Below are positions 44,311-56,050 of a stretch of 64,000 bases of DNA, piece after piece (within the stretch, counting starts at the first letter, position 1; the number at the start of each line of letters is the position of its first letter). Below the pieces are notes generated by a model that was not told where the DNA came from, did no database searches, and saw nothing but the letters and a program-made list of their open reading frames with translations. The stretch spans positions 25,915,600 through 25,979,599 of the forward strand of contig CM070563.1 in assembly GCA_036346405.1 (NCBI GenBank), written 5' to 3'. Both the position numbers and the translations under genes were made by a program. This stretch comes from Phyllostachys edulis (taxonomy: Eukaryota > Streptophyta > Magnoliopsida > Poales > Poaceae).

Positions 44311-45179
44311 TATGGGCACAAGGCCTTGGGACCTCCTTGTTGCTTTTCCTCACCATTTCAGCACTTAGCCACATTCCCTTCTTCCTCCAAGAGAGCTTGA
44401 GCTCCAGCCAAGCTTAAGCGCTCGTCTCCGTCGAGCTTCCCCACACCACCGCCTTGCCGCAAACACCACTGGGATTACCTTGGATACAATTGCTGATCCT
44501 CCAATCAGGACACCGCAGGACCTCCCTGGCGGACCATCTATATGCTTCCAGGGAGCTCCTTTGAAGACCAAAGACCACCATCCTTTCCTCGAGACACGTG
44601 CAACACGAAGCTTCTTCCATTGGTGTGATCCATCATCGCTAGTGCGACACCGGCTAACCTTTTCCCAGTTTCGTACTGGTAAGTTCCTAGTGGACAGGAA
44701 CACTTCATAGTTCGAGTCGCTTTGTTCTCTATTGAAAGTTCATTTGGTCCTTCTTTGGCTTTTCCGCTGGTTCATCCAATTGCGACAATACAATCTCACA
44801 TTTGTTCCTTTTGATCACCGCTATGTAATCGATCCTTTCTCTCGATCGACTCTACACGAATAACCCACCCACGACCTCCTTCCTTGCACAGACCTCCCAC
44901 TTTACAGAGACCACCCATGGTCGCGACCTTCCCCTATAAAAAGACCACCCTCTAGCCTCGACCTCCTACTTTACAAAGACCACCCTCTTGGACGGAACCA
45001 CCCTCGCAGTCGCAACCACCCGTTTTACAAAGACCACCCTCTTGGTCGTACACCTCCCCGACCACCCCTGGTCACGGTACTTCCATGATCTCTCACAGGT
45101 CGTACGCTTCCGCAACCTCCCCGTAGCAGCCCCGCTTCTATGAAATTTCAAATAAAAAGAAACATTTGGTTTTGATGAG

Positions 45180-46000
45180 AGGTCAAAGCTTATTTAGAGA
45201 TTCCATAAGGAACCTCCCCTGGTTTCATCGGGACCGTCGGGACCTCCCTTGGCGCTCATCCTGACCGTCGGGACCTCCCTTGCGTTTCTCTTGACCATCG
45301 GGACCTCCTTGGTTTCATCTTAACCATCGGGACCTCCCTTGGCACCATCATGACCGTCGGGACCTCCCCTCGCTTAGATCTAGGTACCCATACCTCCCTT
45401 CGTTTCGATCTTGTGGCTCAGACCTCCCATCGCTTAGATCTAAGGGCCCAGAACTCACCTCCCCTTCACTTAGATCTAAGGGTACAGACCTCCCTTCATT
45501 TAGATCAAACGGCCCGGACCTTCCACCGCTTAGATCTAAGGGCCTAGACCTCCCCTCACCTGGATCTAAAGGCTCAGACCTCCCCCTCCCCCCCCCCCCG
45601 ATTGGATCTAACGGTCCAGACCTCCCCTCGATTGGATCTAACGACCCAAACCTTCCTCCGATTGGATCTAACGATCCAGACCTCCCCTCGATTGGATCCA
45701 ACGATCCAGGCCTTCCCTCGATTGGATCTAACGATCCAGACCTTCCCTCGAATGGATCTAACGATTCAGACCTCCCATTGATTGGATCTAACGATCCAGA
45801 CCTCCCCTCGCTTGGATCTAAGGGTCCAGATCTCTCCTTGTTTAGATCTAAGGTTCCAGATCTCCTTTCATTAAGATCAAAAGGGTCCGGACCTCCCCTC
45901 GTTGGATCTAAGGGTCCAGACCTCTTCCTGTTTTGATCTAACGGTTCAAATCTCTCCTCGATTAGATCTGAGGGTTCAGACCTCCCTCTCGTTAGATCTC
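45180..46000. repeat. 30-bp minisatellite in Gypsy LTR
   Basis: The unit ATTGGATCTAACGATCCAGA plus CCTCCCCTCG falls at exactly 30-bp spacing (45601, 45631, 45661, 45691, 45721) and more loosely on both sides. A related CCGTCGGGACCTCCCTTGG unit occupies 45230-45380. Confidence 0.95.
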
Positions 46001-48114
46001 TCTATTTGTCTTTTTACAAAAGACCACCCTCTTGAACTTTTTATAAAGACCACCCTCATAGTCCACGACCTTTCTTAGACTTAGCACTCGCGCGACCTTC
46101 CCTGGAACAGCAATTCCAGGACCTCCTCTGGTTACAGTGATTCGAGGACCTTCCCTAGTACCGTAAATTCAGGACCTCCCCTGGAATTCTAGGACCTCCC
46201 CTGGCACAGTGATTCTAGGACCTCTCCTGGCTACAGTGACCCCAGGACTTCTCCTAGTCATAGTACCTTCAGGACCACCCCAAATCATAGTACTTCCACG
46301 ACCTCCTTGCCTTGTCCGTCTTAAAACAGAGTAGTTGCTGCGACCACCACCGATCCGACGACCACTAAGTTTTCAATTATGTTGGTCTCATATTTCTAAA
46401 TCTACGCTTTGACATTAGTTGGAGTTCGTTGCACATTTGAAAGCAATTTAAATTGGAATATCTGCTTATTTGCCTTTTCGATTGTTTTGCGATTATAGAA
46501 GCCGAGGTGACCGAAGAACCGTTCGTTGAACAAGATCCTGATCAGCAGCACCCTAAGCAAGGCGAGTCAATCCTTTGACCATATTGCACCTACCCTTTTG
46601 CAAATTATGTTGCTTTAAAAATTATGAAACTACATTGCTATGTTATATCAAACTAAATTGGTCTAGATCATAGTTAATGCCTTAACAAATACTTGTGTAT
46701 AAACTTTCAACCCTTGAACTTGGACATTATCCTTTGTCACCCTAGACTTAATGGATTACCTGTTAGTTAACAAGTCTGTATCTTAGTGTCATGCTTAGCC
46801 TTGCTTAGATACAATGTCATGTGGGCATTAAGTTGCCCAAACCACAATCCTTAAAAACTTGGAAGTTGATTTGGGCAGTAAGGCTGGGAGCCTGGCTGGT
46901 ATGTTGAAATAATTGATACTTTCAAAAACAATAAAACCCAAAAAAACTATTTTAGACCGGGGCGGCGGGAAAGAATGGCTGATGCCTGGGGCACGAGACT
47001 ATGCTGGTATGTGGATGTACCACCCTGGTCAATTAAGGACCGAATCTTGTGATGACCTCTCATGCAAAAACAGTGCAACTACAAGTCTATAATGGGTATG
47101 ACCTGGCCAACTAATTTTCTCGCCTCGACGTAGAACCACCGTTGGGTTGATTGCGGGTGGATAGCCGGGGGAGAACAAAGCCACAAGAACCGCATTGGCA
47201 CAAGAGGGGGCCTCCCGGAGAGCCTCAGGAGTGGGCTCAGGGCGGTGGAAACCTTAGTGAGCGGATGGGGTGCGTTGAGGTCGAGCATTGTAAAGGCCTT
47301 GTGGTAATCTCCCCTTGATCCGCATGTCCAAGGAAACATGTGTATATGTCAAGGCGATTACCTCTTGTGGGTAAAGTGTGCGAATTCTGTAGAGTAAGAA
47401 AACTATCATGATAGCCGTGCTCACGGTCAAGAGCGGTGCCAAGAACTTGCTGGATATAGTTTCCACTTTTGCAAAACCGTTCTGTGATGAAAAGGGAAAG
47501 CTGGGGGTGGGATCCTAGGGATTTGAGAAAGGCCTGGTCCGGAACCAGTGGTAATTACGGGATAACCCGAGTATAGGAGGTGGGACCTCCACTATTACTT
47601 TTCAAAAGAAAACTCATTTATGAAAACAGATTTGTTAAAATGCTAAGTCTTAGGATTTACTACTACTCCTCTATTTCAAATCTGGCTTTGTGCAAGTAAA
47701 AGAACTCTAAAGCTTCTCTTAATTAGCCTTTGCATCTATAAGAATTGCATTGTGGGTTGGCTCATGAGTACTGGTAGGTACTCAGCTCGCCAACATATTC
47801 TTTTCGCACTCAATAATCAAGACCCTTCCAGTACTTCACGGAGGATGAACCAGCTGGTGGTGAAGATAACGAAGCTTAGGCCGGGACCCCCAGTCGCTTG
47901 TCTGTGGGCAAAGTGAATGGATCCACTATTATGTATTTTTTTTCCATACCTGTGTTGCTTCCGCACTCTGGCTTTTTGTAAAACTCATGCCAAAGAAGCG
48001 CTTTTGTAAACAGTTGGCCGCACGGCCGGATAATTATGTAATATATTATGGGCTTGCACTGTTCATATCAAGTATTGCACATATTGAGGAAAATTCACGG
48101 CCAGTTTGTGCCTA

Positions 48115-48480
48115 ATCGCTAGACAGATGTCTCACGACCACCCCTAGATAGTCTAAGACTACTATCCGATGCCTCACGACCACTCCTAGATGCTCTAAGA
48201 CCTCCACCAGATGTCTCACGACCACCCTTAGATAGTTTAAAAACCACAACCAGATGCCTCACGACCACCCCTACGTGGTCCAGGACTACAACCAGATGCC
48301 TCACGACCACTCCTAGATGCTCTAAGACCTCTACCAGATGTCTCACGACCACCCTTAGATGGTTAAAGACCACAACCAGATGCCTCACGACCACCCCTAC
48401 GTGGTCTAGGACCACTACTAGAGACCCACAACCACCCCTATATGGTCTAAGGATTTCTGCTAAATGTCTCAGGACCACCT
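48115..48480. repeat. 43-bp minisatellite in Gypsy LTR
   Basis: CTCACGACCAC occurs at 48131, 48173, 48215, 48258 and onward (about 42-43 bp), alternating CCCCTAGATAG/CTCCTAGATGC tails and CCAGATG heads, giving a weaker two-unit super-period. Confidence 0.9.
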
Positions 48481-49138
48481 CAGGACATCCCATCCTCTCT
48501 TTGTTGCGCCACAGGACCTCCCCCTCCGGACTTCATTAGGACCCCCTGTACTCCTTGTAGGGCGTATCCTTAGGACTTCCTGAAGACCTCTTGTGCCTTT
48601 TGTCATACTCTCGGGACCTCCTCAGAATCTCCTCATCTGGGCCTCCTTAGGACCTCCTATACCCTTTTGTCGTATCCCCAAGACCTCCCCCGAACATCTC
48701 TACTGAGTTCTTCAGGACCTCCCCAGGACGTCTCCACAGTACTCCTCAGGACCTCCTATGGCCTCCAGGATCTCTTTAAGACCTCCCCAGACCTTCTCGT
48801 GAAATACAGGACTACTAGGACTTCCCCCGATCACCTTTAAGTCCTCCCAGGACCTCCCCCAACCTCTTCGTAGGACCTCCACTGGGCCTTCTCAGGGTCA
48901 CTCAAGACCTCCCTGGGATCACTATAAAACCGTATTATGACCTCTTTAAGACTCTTCTAAATTGCTATTTTTGACCAAGTATGGCCGTGCGTTCGAACCA
49001 ACACATGCGACCGCGTGGGGCTTCGGTAGGTAAACGCTTGAGCAAACATGTTATTCTGTGTGTGTCAGCTACTGATCCAGAGAATGACACAGTATTCACA
49101 GGAGACCCCAAGTTCCAAAATTGGGTTCTGACATGTAG

Positions 49139-49689
49139 TTTGGGGGCAAAAACACAACAAAGGAGAAAAAGTAGTCCCTTGTGAATCAAACACATCTATT
49201 CTTGAGTTGCTATATGCCATCCAGGCTCAATTTCTTGTACTGTACCCCCTCTGTATTTCTTTAGTTGACGTCGCGCACACATGAGTTCAACTGAACAGCG
49301 TCATTTAATAAAAAACAGAGGTAGTACTCTTTTGTTCTTGCATGCTAATGCTTAAATAGTGGTTATCTACTAACAATTCATGTAGCTGATTATATGAATT
49401 CGGGAAACGGATCCTCTGCATTGGCACAAGCTAATGTAGAGGAGCACAATGGCATAGATTAAGGCATTGTCTTTACCGTACGATCTAAAATGAACGATCC
49501 GTACCAAAGGACATAATAAACATGCACTGTTTCACACAGTATTATCTGCAGTAACAAAAGAGAATCCGGATCCATGAATTTGCATGCTAAGTTGAAAACC
49601 TGAAACCTACATTTGTCTCAATGGTGTTACTAATTTATGAAGTGTTGGTGTTTATTTGATCTATTGATTACTCTTTTTGATTCATGCAG
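49139..49689. other. Intron-like stretch before the subtilase exon
   Basis: AT-rich, ending in a T-rich tract and the acceptor TTCATGCAG|GG at 49689. No further subtilase exon is visible in it. Confidence 0.5.
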
Positions 49690-50346
49690 GGACATCAATG
49701 TCGTGCCCTCACATCAGCGGAGTTGCCGCGCACCCTGACTGGAGCCCTGCCGCCATCAAGTCTGCACTGATGACCACGGCATACACCGTCGACAACACAA
49801 ACTCCTCTCTCCGGGACGCTGCAGGAGGCTCGCTTGCCACCCCATTTGCTTTCGGTGCAGGCCATGTTGACCCACAGAAGGCGCTTTCTCCGGGCCTTGT
49901 ATACGACATCTCTACCAATGACTATGTTGTCTTCCTCTGCTCCCTGAACTACAATGCCCCACATATCCAAGTGATCACCAAGATGTCCAACATCTCATGT
50001 CCAAGAAAATCCCGCCCTGGTGATCTCAACTATCCATCATTTTCAGTGGTGTTCAAGAAGAAATCAAAGCAGGTTGTGAGGTATAGAAGGGAGCTAACCA
50101 ATGTTGGTCCAGCAATGTCCGTTTACAATGTCAAGGTCAGTAGCCCCGCATCTGTTAGCGTTACAGTGACACCATCAAAACTTGTGTTCAAGAAGGTGGG
50201 GGCTGAAGCAGAGATACTATGTCACCTTCGCGTCGAAGGCCGAACCAAGCCGTGCAAAACCAGATTTCGGTTGGATATCCTGGGTGAATAATGAACATGT
50301 CGTTCGCAGTCCAGTTGCGTTACTTGCGTATACATGGAAGATGTGA
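49690..50346 (+). pseudogene. Subtilisin-like serine protease (SBT type), last exon
   Basis: Plant subtilases are secreted proteases. The exon starts with the catalytic Ser block GTSMSCPHISGV, then HPDWSPAAIKSALMTTAYTV, FAFGAGHVDPQKALSPGLVY and a fibronectin-III-like C-terminal region (GDLNYPSFSVVF, NVKVSSPASVSVTVTPSKLV). Two faults are visible. Four residues usually present between GVAA and HPDW (LLKA) are missing, an in-frame loss. An extra G near 50197 (AAGGTGGGGGCTGAAGC) shifts the frame, leading to an early stop at 50289. The expected ending GWISWVNNEHVVRSPVA continues in another frame to a TGA at 50344. Exons with the Asp and His of the triad are absent, and a Gypsy element lies upstream. 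It is a partial pseudogene. Confidence 0.88.
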
Positions 50347-51715
50347 GGACAGTAAGCTAAGTCTTCCTGATGTTTAATTATGTTCCGGAGCAGATGAAAG
50401 ACAGATAGCTTGATGTAATTTGCTGATCGCTTCACAAAGATAATCGGCGTGAAGCTCTCAACTGCAAACCTGGAGTTCTTTCTTCCTATTGTCGGTCACT
50501 CACCAACTCATTTTCCCTTCTAGTTGTCAGTTGCCCGGCAAGAAGCTTATGTTCCATTAACATGGGAGGTTTCCTTTCTTTCTAGTGCTATGTTTGCAAA
50601 CATGAAATAACCCTGAAATGGATCGGTTGTTTGATGCCAATGATCAGCTGTTGTAGTTCTATATTTATTCTGGTGCTCCTGAATTACTGCAGAATGAAAG
50701 GATTGGTTTTCTTTTTGGGTTATGTGGTTACTTGTGTATTGTATGGGCTTGTTTCTTTTTGGAGTTGTTCATCAGAGAGGACTTGGCAGTTGGCACTGCC
50801 GCGTAGCATCCATCGATCTTACTTGTGGGTATCATCAGGAATCAGAAACCAGTTCCTACAAAAACAGGTCAGGAATCAGGTAATGTCGTCTCTTCCAAAA
50901 GATGAACTGTAAATTGGTAGCCAAAAGCAAATGCATTCGAAAGATTCTTCTGGTAATTTACTGTATGTTGAACTTTGAGCTCTGTTCGACCGGTCTTTAG
51001 AATCTGAATCAAATTGCACGGCTGAACAGAACCCCAACCTATGTAAGCTTGACTACTCAGGCAGGTGCATTCATGAGCTGTGAAACACATCCTGACTCAA
51101 AATACCCTTTATTTGTACCTTATGCCCGTTGTCACATGTTCGTGATAAGGGTATTCCGGAAATGTTTGTAACAAGGGTATTTAGGAAGAGTTTGTGATAA
51201 GGGTTTTTTGGAAGATGAGTAGATTGCTCGCCTTTCTTGGACACCTTAAACTTTTAGGTAAATTTGAGGTCCCTGAAATTTATCCTAGTCTTAGGAGCCT
51301 AGATGCCCTAACTTCCAGACCTGTTGGGTTGCGATTGTGGTCAGAGAACTGGGTGGCGAGATTTGCCTTCCACGGAGCATGACATAGACTCAACGTGAAA
51401 GGCCCGTCAGATTAGATACCATCTGCATCTACATTATCGTCAGACATCGCAGCGCATTGACTTACTCGATGTAATTGCAAGCCAAGAGTACTGAAATCTC
51501 CAGCTTTATGCATGGATGATTTGCTTTTGGGACAGGACAGGAAAAAGAGAGAGGCTGCGTGCGTTCTCTCACACCGCGCAGCCTTTTGCCTCGCCCAACG
51601 TAGCGACACGCGTGAGCAACATCCGTAGGGAACGCGTGCTCCTCCGTTTCAATCCTCCGCCCAATGTATGCAACTTTAAGGAGGCCGAGTTTAGCCCGGC
51701 CGGTGGAAACGAAAG
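50347..51715. other. Gene-free stretch after the subtilase exon
   Basis: The first part is probably old 3' untranslated sequence. 51113-51215 holds a short repeat of the type GTGATAAGGGTATT. 51500-51700 is GC-richer without a recognised signal. Confidence 0.4.
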
Positions 51716-52209
51716 TGTTATAAAACACACGGCAAATAGTAGAAACGGGATACACATATTCTATATAGAAAACACTTACTGAAAAAACTACAGATGTACG
51801 AAAGCGGAATTCACTGTATGAGGAGAACTACAAACACAAAAAGCTTTGGTGTATTTAACCGTGCGACTACAGGGGTATATATATAGGCTAGGGAATAAGA
51901 GTACCTAACAGAGAAGAAAATCGAGTAAGAGTCGGTAGCGCCACTTGAAGCACGTGTGGCGCCGGTCGGTGCATGTACCGCTCCAGGCATAGACACGATG
52001 ACGAATTCGTATCGTACTTTAACAATCTCCACCTTAAGTCGAATTTTCTCCTATAGCCGAAATATCAAAATCTCTTCCAAATAAGTATCATCAATAGACC
52101 TTGTGCCCGTTAATGTTTTCTTTCTAGATCTAGCCTCCATTATATAAGGGTTGGTGCAGGATTTACACAACTAAGCATTGGAAACAATAATTTGAGATTT
52201 GAGTAAAGT
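51716..52209 (-). mobile_element. Ty1/Copia 3' end: LTR plus internal tail
   Basis: On the minus strand a purine tract AAGGTGGAGAT leads into TGTTAAAGTACG (52024) and the LTR ends GTTTTATAACA at 51716 (309 bp). The right side, 52025-52209, is internal sequence cut by a Gypsy LTR beginning at 52210. GAAAG flanks the left end. Confidence 0.65.
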
Positions 52210-54079
52210 TGTCGGACCCGGATTCCGAGAATCCAAATCCTCTGTGTAAACACTGTGCTATTCCTTGGATCAGTAGATATCACTCACAGGCACATTGCTG
52301 AATCATTCATACAATGCGTGAATTAAAACATTCAAATATATTACAACACGGAGTGACATAGACCACGTCGGGTCGAGTTTTACAAAAGGGGCCGAACATG
52401 CCAAATTGATTACATTATATGAAAGCAACGTAACTACAGCGGAAGCAAAAGGGGTAGAGCTCATCTCTCCACAGGCAAGCGATTGGGCAACCTGTGTACG
52501 ACGAATATTAACTAAGGGGTTCGATAATATCGGTTGTACGCAAGTACCAATGAGTCCACTAAACTGAGACGAGACCTAGACTACAGAATCTAGGCCACTC
52601 TTCATTGTTTCCTTGTCCATCAACTTCCGGGTCTTCATAGTACGCATAGTCTCGTTGATCCATATTATCTGGAGGGTTTGTGGGAGAGCGAGAATGAGCA
52701 CAACTTCCGTACTTGTGAGCCAACACACAATGCAAAAATATACATGCAAGGCTAAACAAGGATGGCTCGGGTTCTTTTATTTGCTAAAGCAATATTTTCA
52801 ATTATCATCATTACGAAAATCATATCACTTAGCATTTTAACAAATTGCATGTCATTAAAGAGAGTAATTGTGCAATATTTGTATAACGGCAGAGGTTCCC
52901 TCCATCGGAAACTCTACACTATGCTTCTTTTGATTGGAGCTACCTCCAATTATTAACACCACTGATGCTCGACGGCTCAGGAAAAATCTAATCTCAGGGC
53001 TAGGTGAGCCCACCACATTTTTCATACCACCCACAAAGGTTTTTGAAATAGAACTAACTCAAGTAAAGTTCCCATGTCCACCTTTGACCGTAGGCACGGC
53101 TGTTTAAACAGTTTAGACTCTGCAAAGGTTGTACACTGTACCCACAAGAGATAGTCATACCCGTTACCCCACATGATTCCTTAGTCATGTAGTTGAGCGA
53201 CCGTCACAGTAACCTTTCAAACTACCTTGCCCTTTCCGTTATCTCACCCATATGGGGTTACGCCAATACGTTATGCGGGATTGTTGTACCACAGTGTCTA
53301 GCGTAGTTGGACTACCCACAACGGCTGGCAACTTCACCTTGTATCGGTGTCCCATTCAAGCTGGATGTACCGCACGCTTGCACATTCCCTTTTCTCCACC
53401 CAGTGAGATATATTCAGGGTTTAATAATTTTACTAAGCCAAGTTGCAGTTTACAGACTTGTGGTTGTACTTATTTTACACGGGAGGTCGTGACAAGATTA
53501 AATCCTTAATCCATCCGGGCGGTTCGTACCACATACCAACCACTCTTGTGCTCCGTGAGCACCCACCGCCTTGCCATCTGCCCAGATGTGGTATTAACAA
53601 TTATTAGGGTTTTGAGGAGTAAAACCAAATTATCTCATTTATTTCAGTCATAGACCACCAATGACTGTCCAAAATTATTTCATGTTTGAAGAATGATGAT
53701 TGGGGTATTTTAATACCCCGGTGCTTAAGCAAGACTAGCATGTTACTTAAGTACAACCTATAACTAGTAATTACCACATAGTTACTAGGGTGACATGGAA
53801 TAATGGATTCAAATATTAATGGATGGCATATTAATTAATTAATTAATCATCAAATGGGTATTTAACTACCTTAAACTTTGACATACATTTGATTAAAGAA
53901 TTAAGGCATGCAATTTTGGTAAGTTAGAAAGAATATAATTTACATAAAATATAGAGGATCAAAATGATCAAAGCATTGACTCGCCTTGATTATAGGCAAG
54001 GGGATCTTGATATTCTTGCGCTTGATCAACTTGGAGGTCTCCCGCATCTTCAAATCCTATTCAGATGAACGTACCGGTA
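52210..54079 (-). mobile_element. Gypsy chromovirus LTR fragment, minus strand
   Basis: The plus strand starts TGTCGGACCCGGATTCCGAG, the inverse of an LTR end like GAGGTCCCGACA at 55520-55531. Inside, the inverse of CAAGGCGAGTCAATGC (53980) and GGATTAAGGATTTAATC (53500) match the layout of the other chromovirus LTRs. The LTR start (TGTAAC) is missing; the fragment meets a CACTA terminus at 54080. No primer site borders the left end, so this was a 3' or solo LTR. Confidence 0.65.
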
Positions 54080-54405
54080 CTACTACAGAAAAGGTCTTCA
54101 CAGACGGTTAAAAAATGTCATTACAGACGGTTTTTGGAGCCATCTGTGTTTATGGGTCAATGATGACATGAGGTCATCATAGACGGTTTCGGAACCGTCT
54201 GTGATGCATGATATCGCATATGGTTATTAATTCAGAACTGTCTGTGATATATGACTATCACAGACGGTTTGTATATAGAACTGTCTGTGATAATTATCTA
54301 TCACAGACGGTTCTAACACCGAACCGTATGCGATAACTATCTATTACAGACGGTTCTAAACACGAACCGTCTGTGATAACTATCTATCACAGGCGTTCAT
54401 TTGGC
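54080..54405. mobile_element. Truncated CACTA terminus
   Basis: It begins TACTACTACAGAAAAGGTC, with T in place of the first C of CACTA, followed by about ten ATCACAGACGGTT units in both orientations, the same motif as the right half of the composite CACTA at 33046-33410. The opposite end and all coding parts are absent. Confidence 0.75.
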
Positions 54406-55531
54406 CGGGTTGAACGAAAATAATTTGTGCTCGGACGAGTGGGTGGTGGAAAGGTGGGTGCCGTAACGCACACTTGGAATGTGGAAACGTTTCGTCTGAG
54501 CAACCAACTAAGGACTTAACCTTGAACCATTGATCTGGGCCTTAACCGTACAACCACATGTCTAGACTAGGATAGACCTGGTCGACTAATTAGCAAAGTT
54601 TTGATTCGGTTCTGTCGAGGGTTGATAAGCGGCGCAAGAGGGGGCCCAGAATGGCGAAACCTCAGCGGGCAGATCCGAGTTAAAATGGAGCTTTGTAAAA
54701 ATTTTGTCACGTACTCTAGATTGCTTACCTAAGGTAGTGAGCGGTGGCATAGATATATGCCGAATAAACTAGAGAAATTCGTGTCTTGTGGGTCAAGCTG
54801 TACAACCTCTCGCAGAGTGTAAAACTATTCAATAGCCGTGTCCCTGCTATGGACATGCACGGTGATTTCACGCAAGGGGTAGAACTTTTGTCAAAAATGT
54901 TGGAATGGTTTGGTTGAATCTTGTAGATGGTTGATGGTTGGGAAGTGAACAGGATGTTCACTAGTTGTTTCAAAGAAAATTGCTTACTTATGTATTAATC
55001 TTCTAAACTGTGCTTTGCAATCTACTTACTGTATTTAGTGTCAAATATTGCTTTCTGCAAAATAGCCATAAAGCTATCCTTGTCAAACCTTGTATGAATA
55101 TTACTTGCATACATTTCTCTACGTCTTGCTGAGTACATTCAAAGTACTCACGGCTTTGCGCCCTCTGTTTAAATCAGCAGAGGAGGGTGAACCAGTGAAC
55201 TCAAAGTTCTATGAAGAAGACTTATTTGAAGACTATGCGAATTAAGCCGCGTCCTTCACTCGATTGCCGGTGGGCATATTGGGTGACCTCCACTAGATGT
55301 TTTGTTTTCGCTGCAAGCTACTCTTTTGTTGGTAGCCTTGTGTGGCAAACGTTGTAAGACTTGACCATAAGGTCTCTTTTGCTTAATAATATTAATTTGT
55401 CTGCTTCATCTATTGTTTGGTTGTGTGGTTATGATTACACCAATGTTGCAACTGTGTGAGCTAGCTACTGATCATGGGACTAGTTCAGAACACACAGAGG
55501 GTCCTGAGGTTGCATACCCGAGGTCCCGACA
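54406..55531 (+). repeat. Partial 5' LTR of the second Gypsy element
   Basis: It ends with GAGGTCCCGACA directly before the primer site. The expected start, TGTAACATCCC as at 62141, is absent; the piece begins at the truncated CACTA end. About 1.1 kb of the LTR's 3' part remains. Confidence 0.75.
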
Positions 55532-55535
55532 GCGG

Positions 55536-55548
55536 TGGTATCAGAGCC
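55536..55548 (+). promoter_or_regulatory. Gypsy primer-binding site
   Basis: TGGTATCAGAGCC, four bases after the LTR end GACA; it is complementary to the initiator methionine tRNA end, usual for Tekay/Del elements. Confidence 0.9.
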
Positions 55549-56050
55549 ATATCGATTGTAGGACGTAACCGTAGTTAGCATGGTCGCTTAGTCAAGGCTT
55601 CAAAATTTTATTTTATAAATCAAACCAACAATTAACTTGAATAGTATTCTCCTCTCATCTTACTCTATTCTTCCTCATCTTATGCTAATCTCTCCTTATT
55701 CCATTCTCAAGTCTAACTTCTTACCTTTTCTGAACCTTATTTCTGAATGTAAAGTGACCCTCTTGTCTCGATAATCTCTATAGAATCGAGCTTTGCTTGA
55801 AGTCGCCCACCCACATAAGATAGATTAGTAGTGCTGTTACCCTTTTCAATTTCAGTATCGTTTAGTCCGATAGACAGGATCTGTGGCTTGAGTGTTGTTG
55901 CCTCTTGTAGCTTTCCGGCTATTGTTCGTTGGGTTAAACCAATTTTCCCCAATTAGGTTGTCTCGTCTTTCTCCCTTTTTCTTACTCGTCTTTGTGCTTT
56001 TCCCTCTTTTCTATCGTGCTTTCTTCCTCTCGTCTATTAAACCTGAGAAG

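Larger units (their letters stand above)
41884..49133 (+). mobile_element. Ty3/Gypsy chromovirus (Tekay/Del-like), internally deleted, TSD TGTAG
   Basis: TGTAG stands directly outside both ends (41879-41883, 49134-49138). The 5' LTR is cut after 455 bp and joined to the pol region just ahead of the integrase. The rest of the 5' LTR, primer site, gag, protease, RT and RNase H are gone. The 3' LTR (44032-49133) is complete at about 5.1 kb. As the target duplication is intact, the deletion happened inside the element after insertion. Confidence 0.93.
44032..49133 (+). repeat. Gypsy 3' LTR (5.1 kb)
   Basis: Starts TGTAACAGCCAAAATTTTC and ends GGGTTCTGACA before TGTAG. It has a TATA box at 44302, long (A/C)GACCTCCC-type tandem repeats (44880-46340 and 48115-48960), and, between them, an end-region layout shared with other chromovirus LTRs here (ATTAAGGACCGAATCTTGTG near 47033). 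Frames over the repeats (for example 45701-45348 minus) are artefacts. Confidence 0.9.

Noticed and set aside
45348..45701. A 117-codon minus-strand frame of repeated LDPIEGRSGP units
   Set aside because: It is the translation of the 30-bp minisatellite (30 is divisible by three, so the frame stays open); no homologue known.
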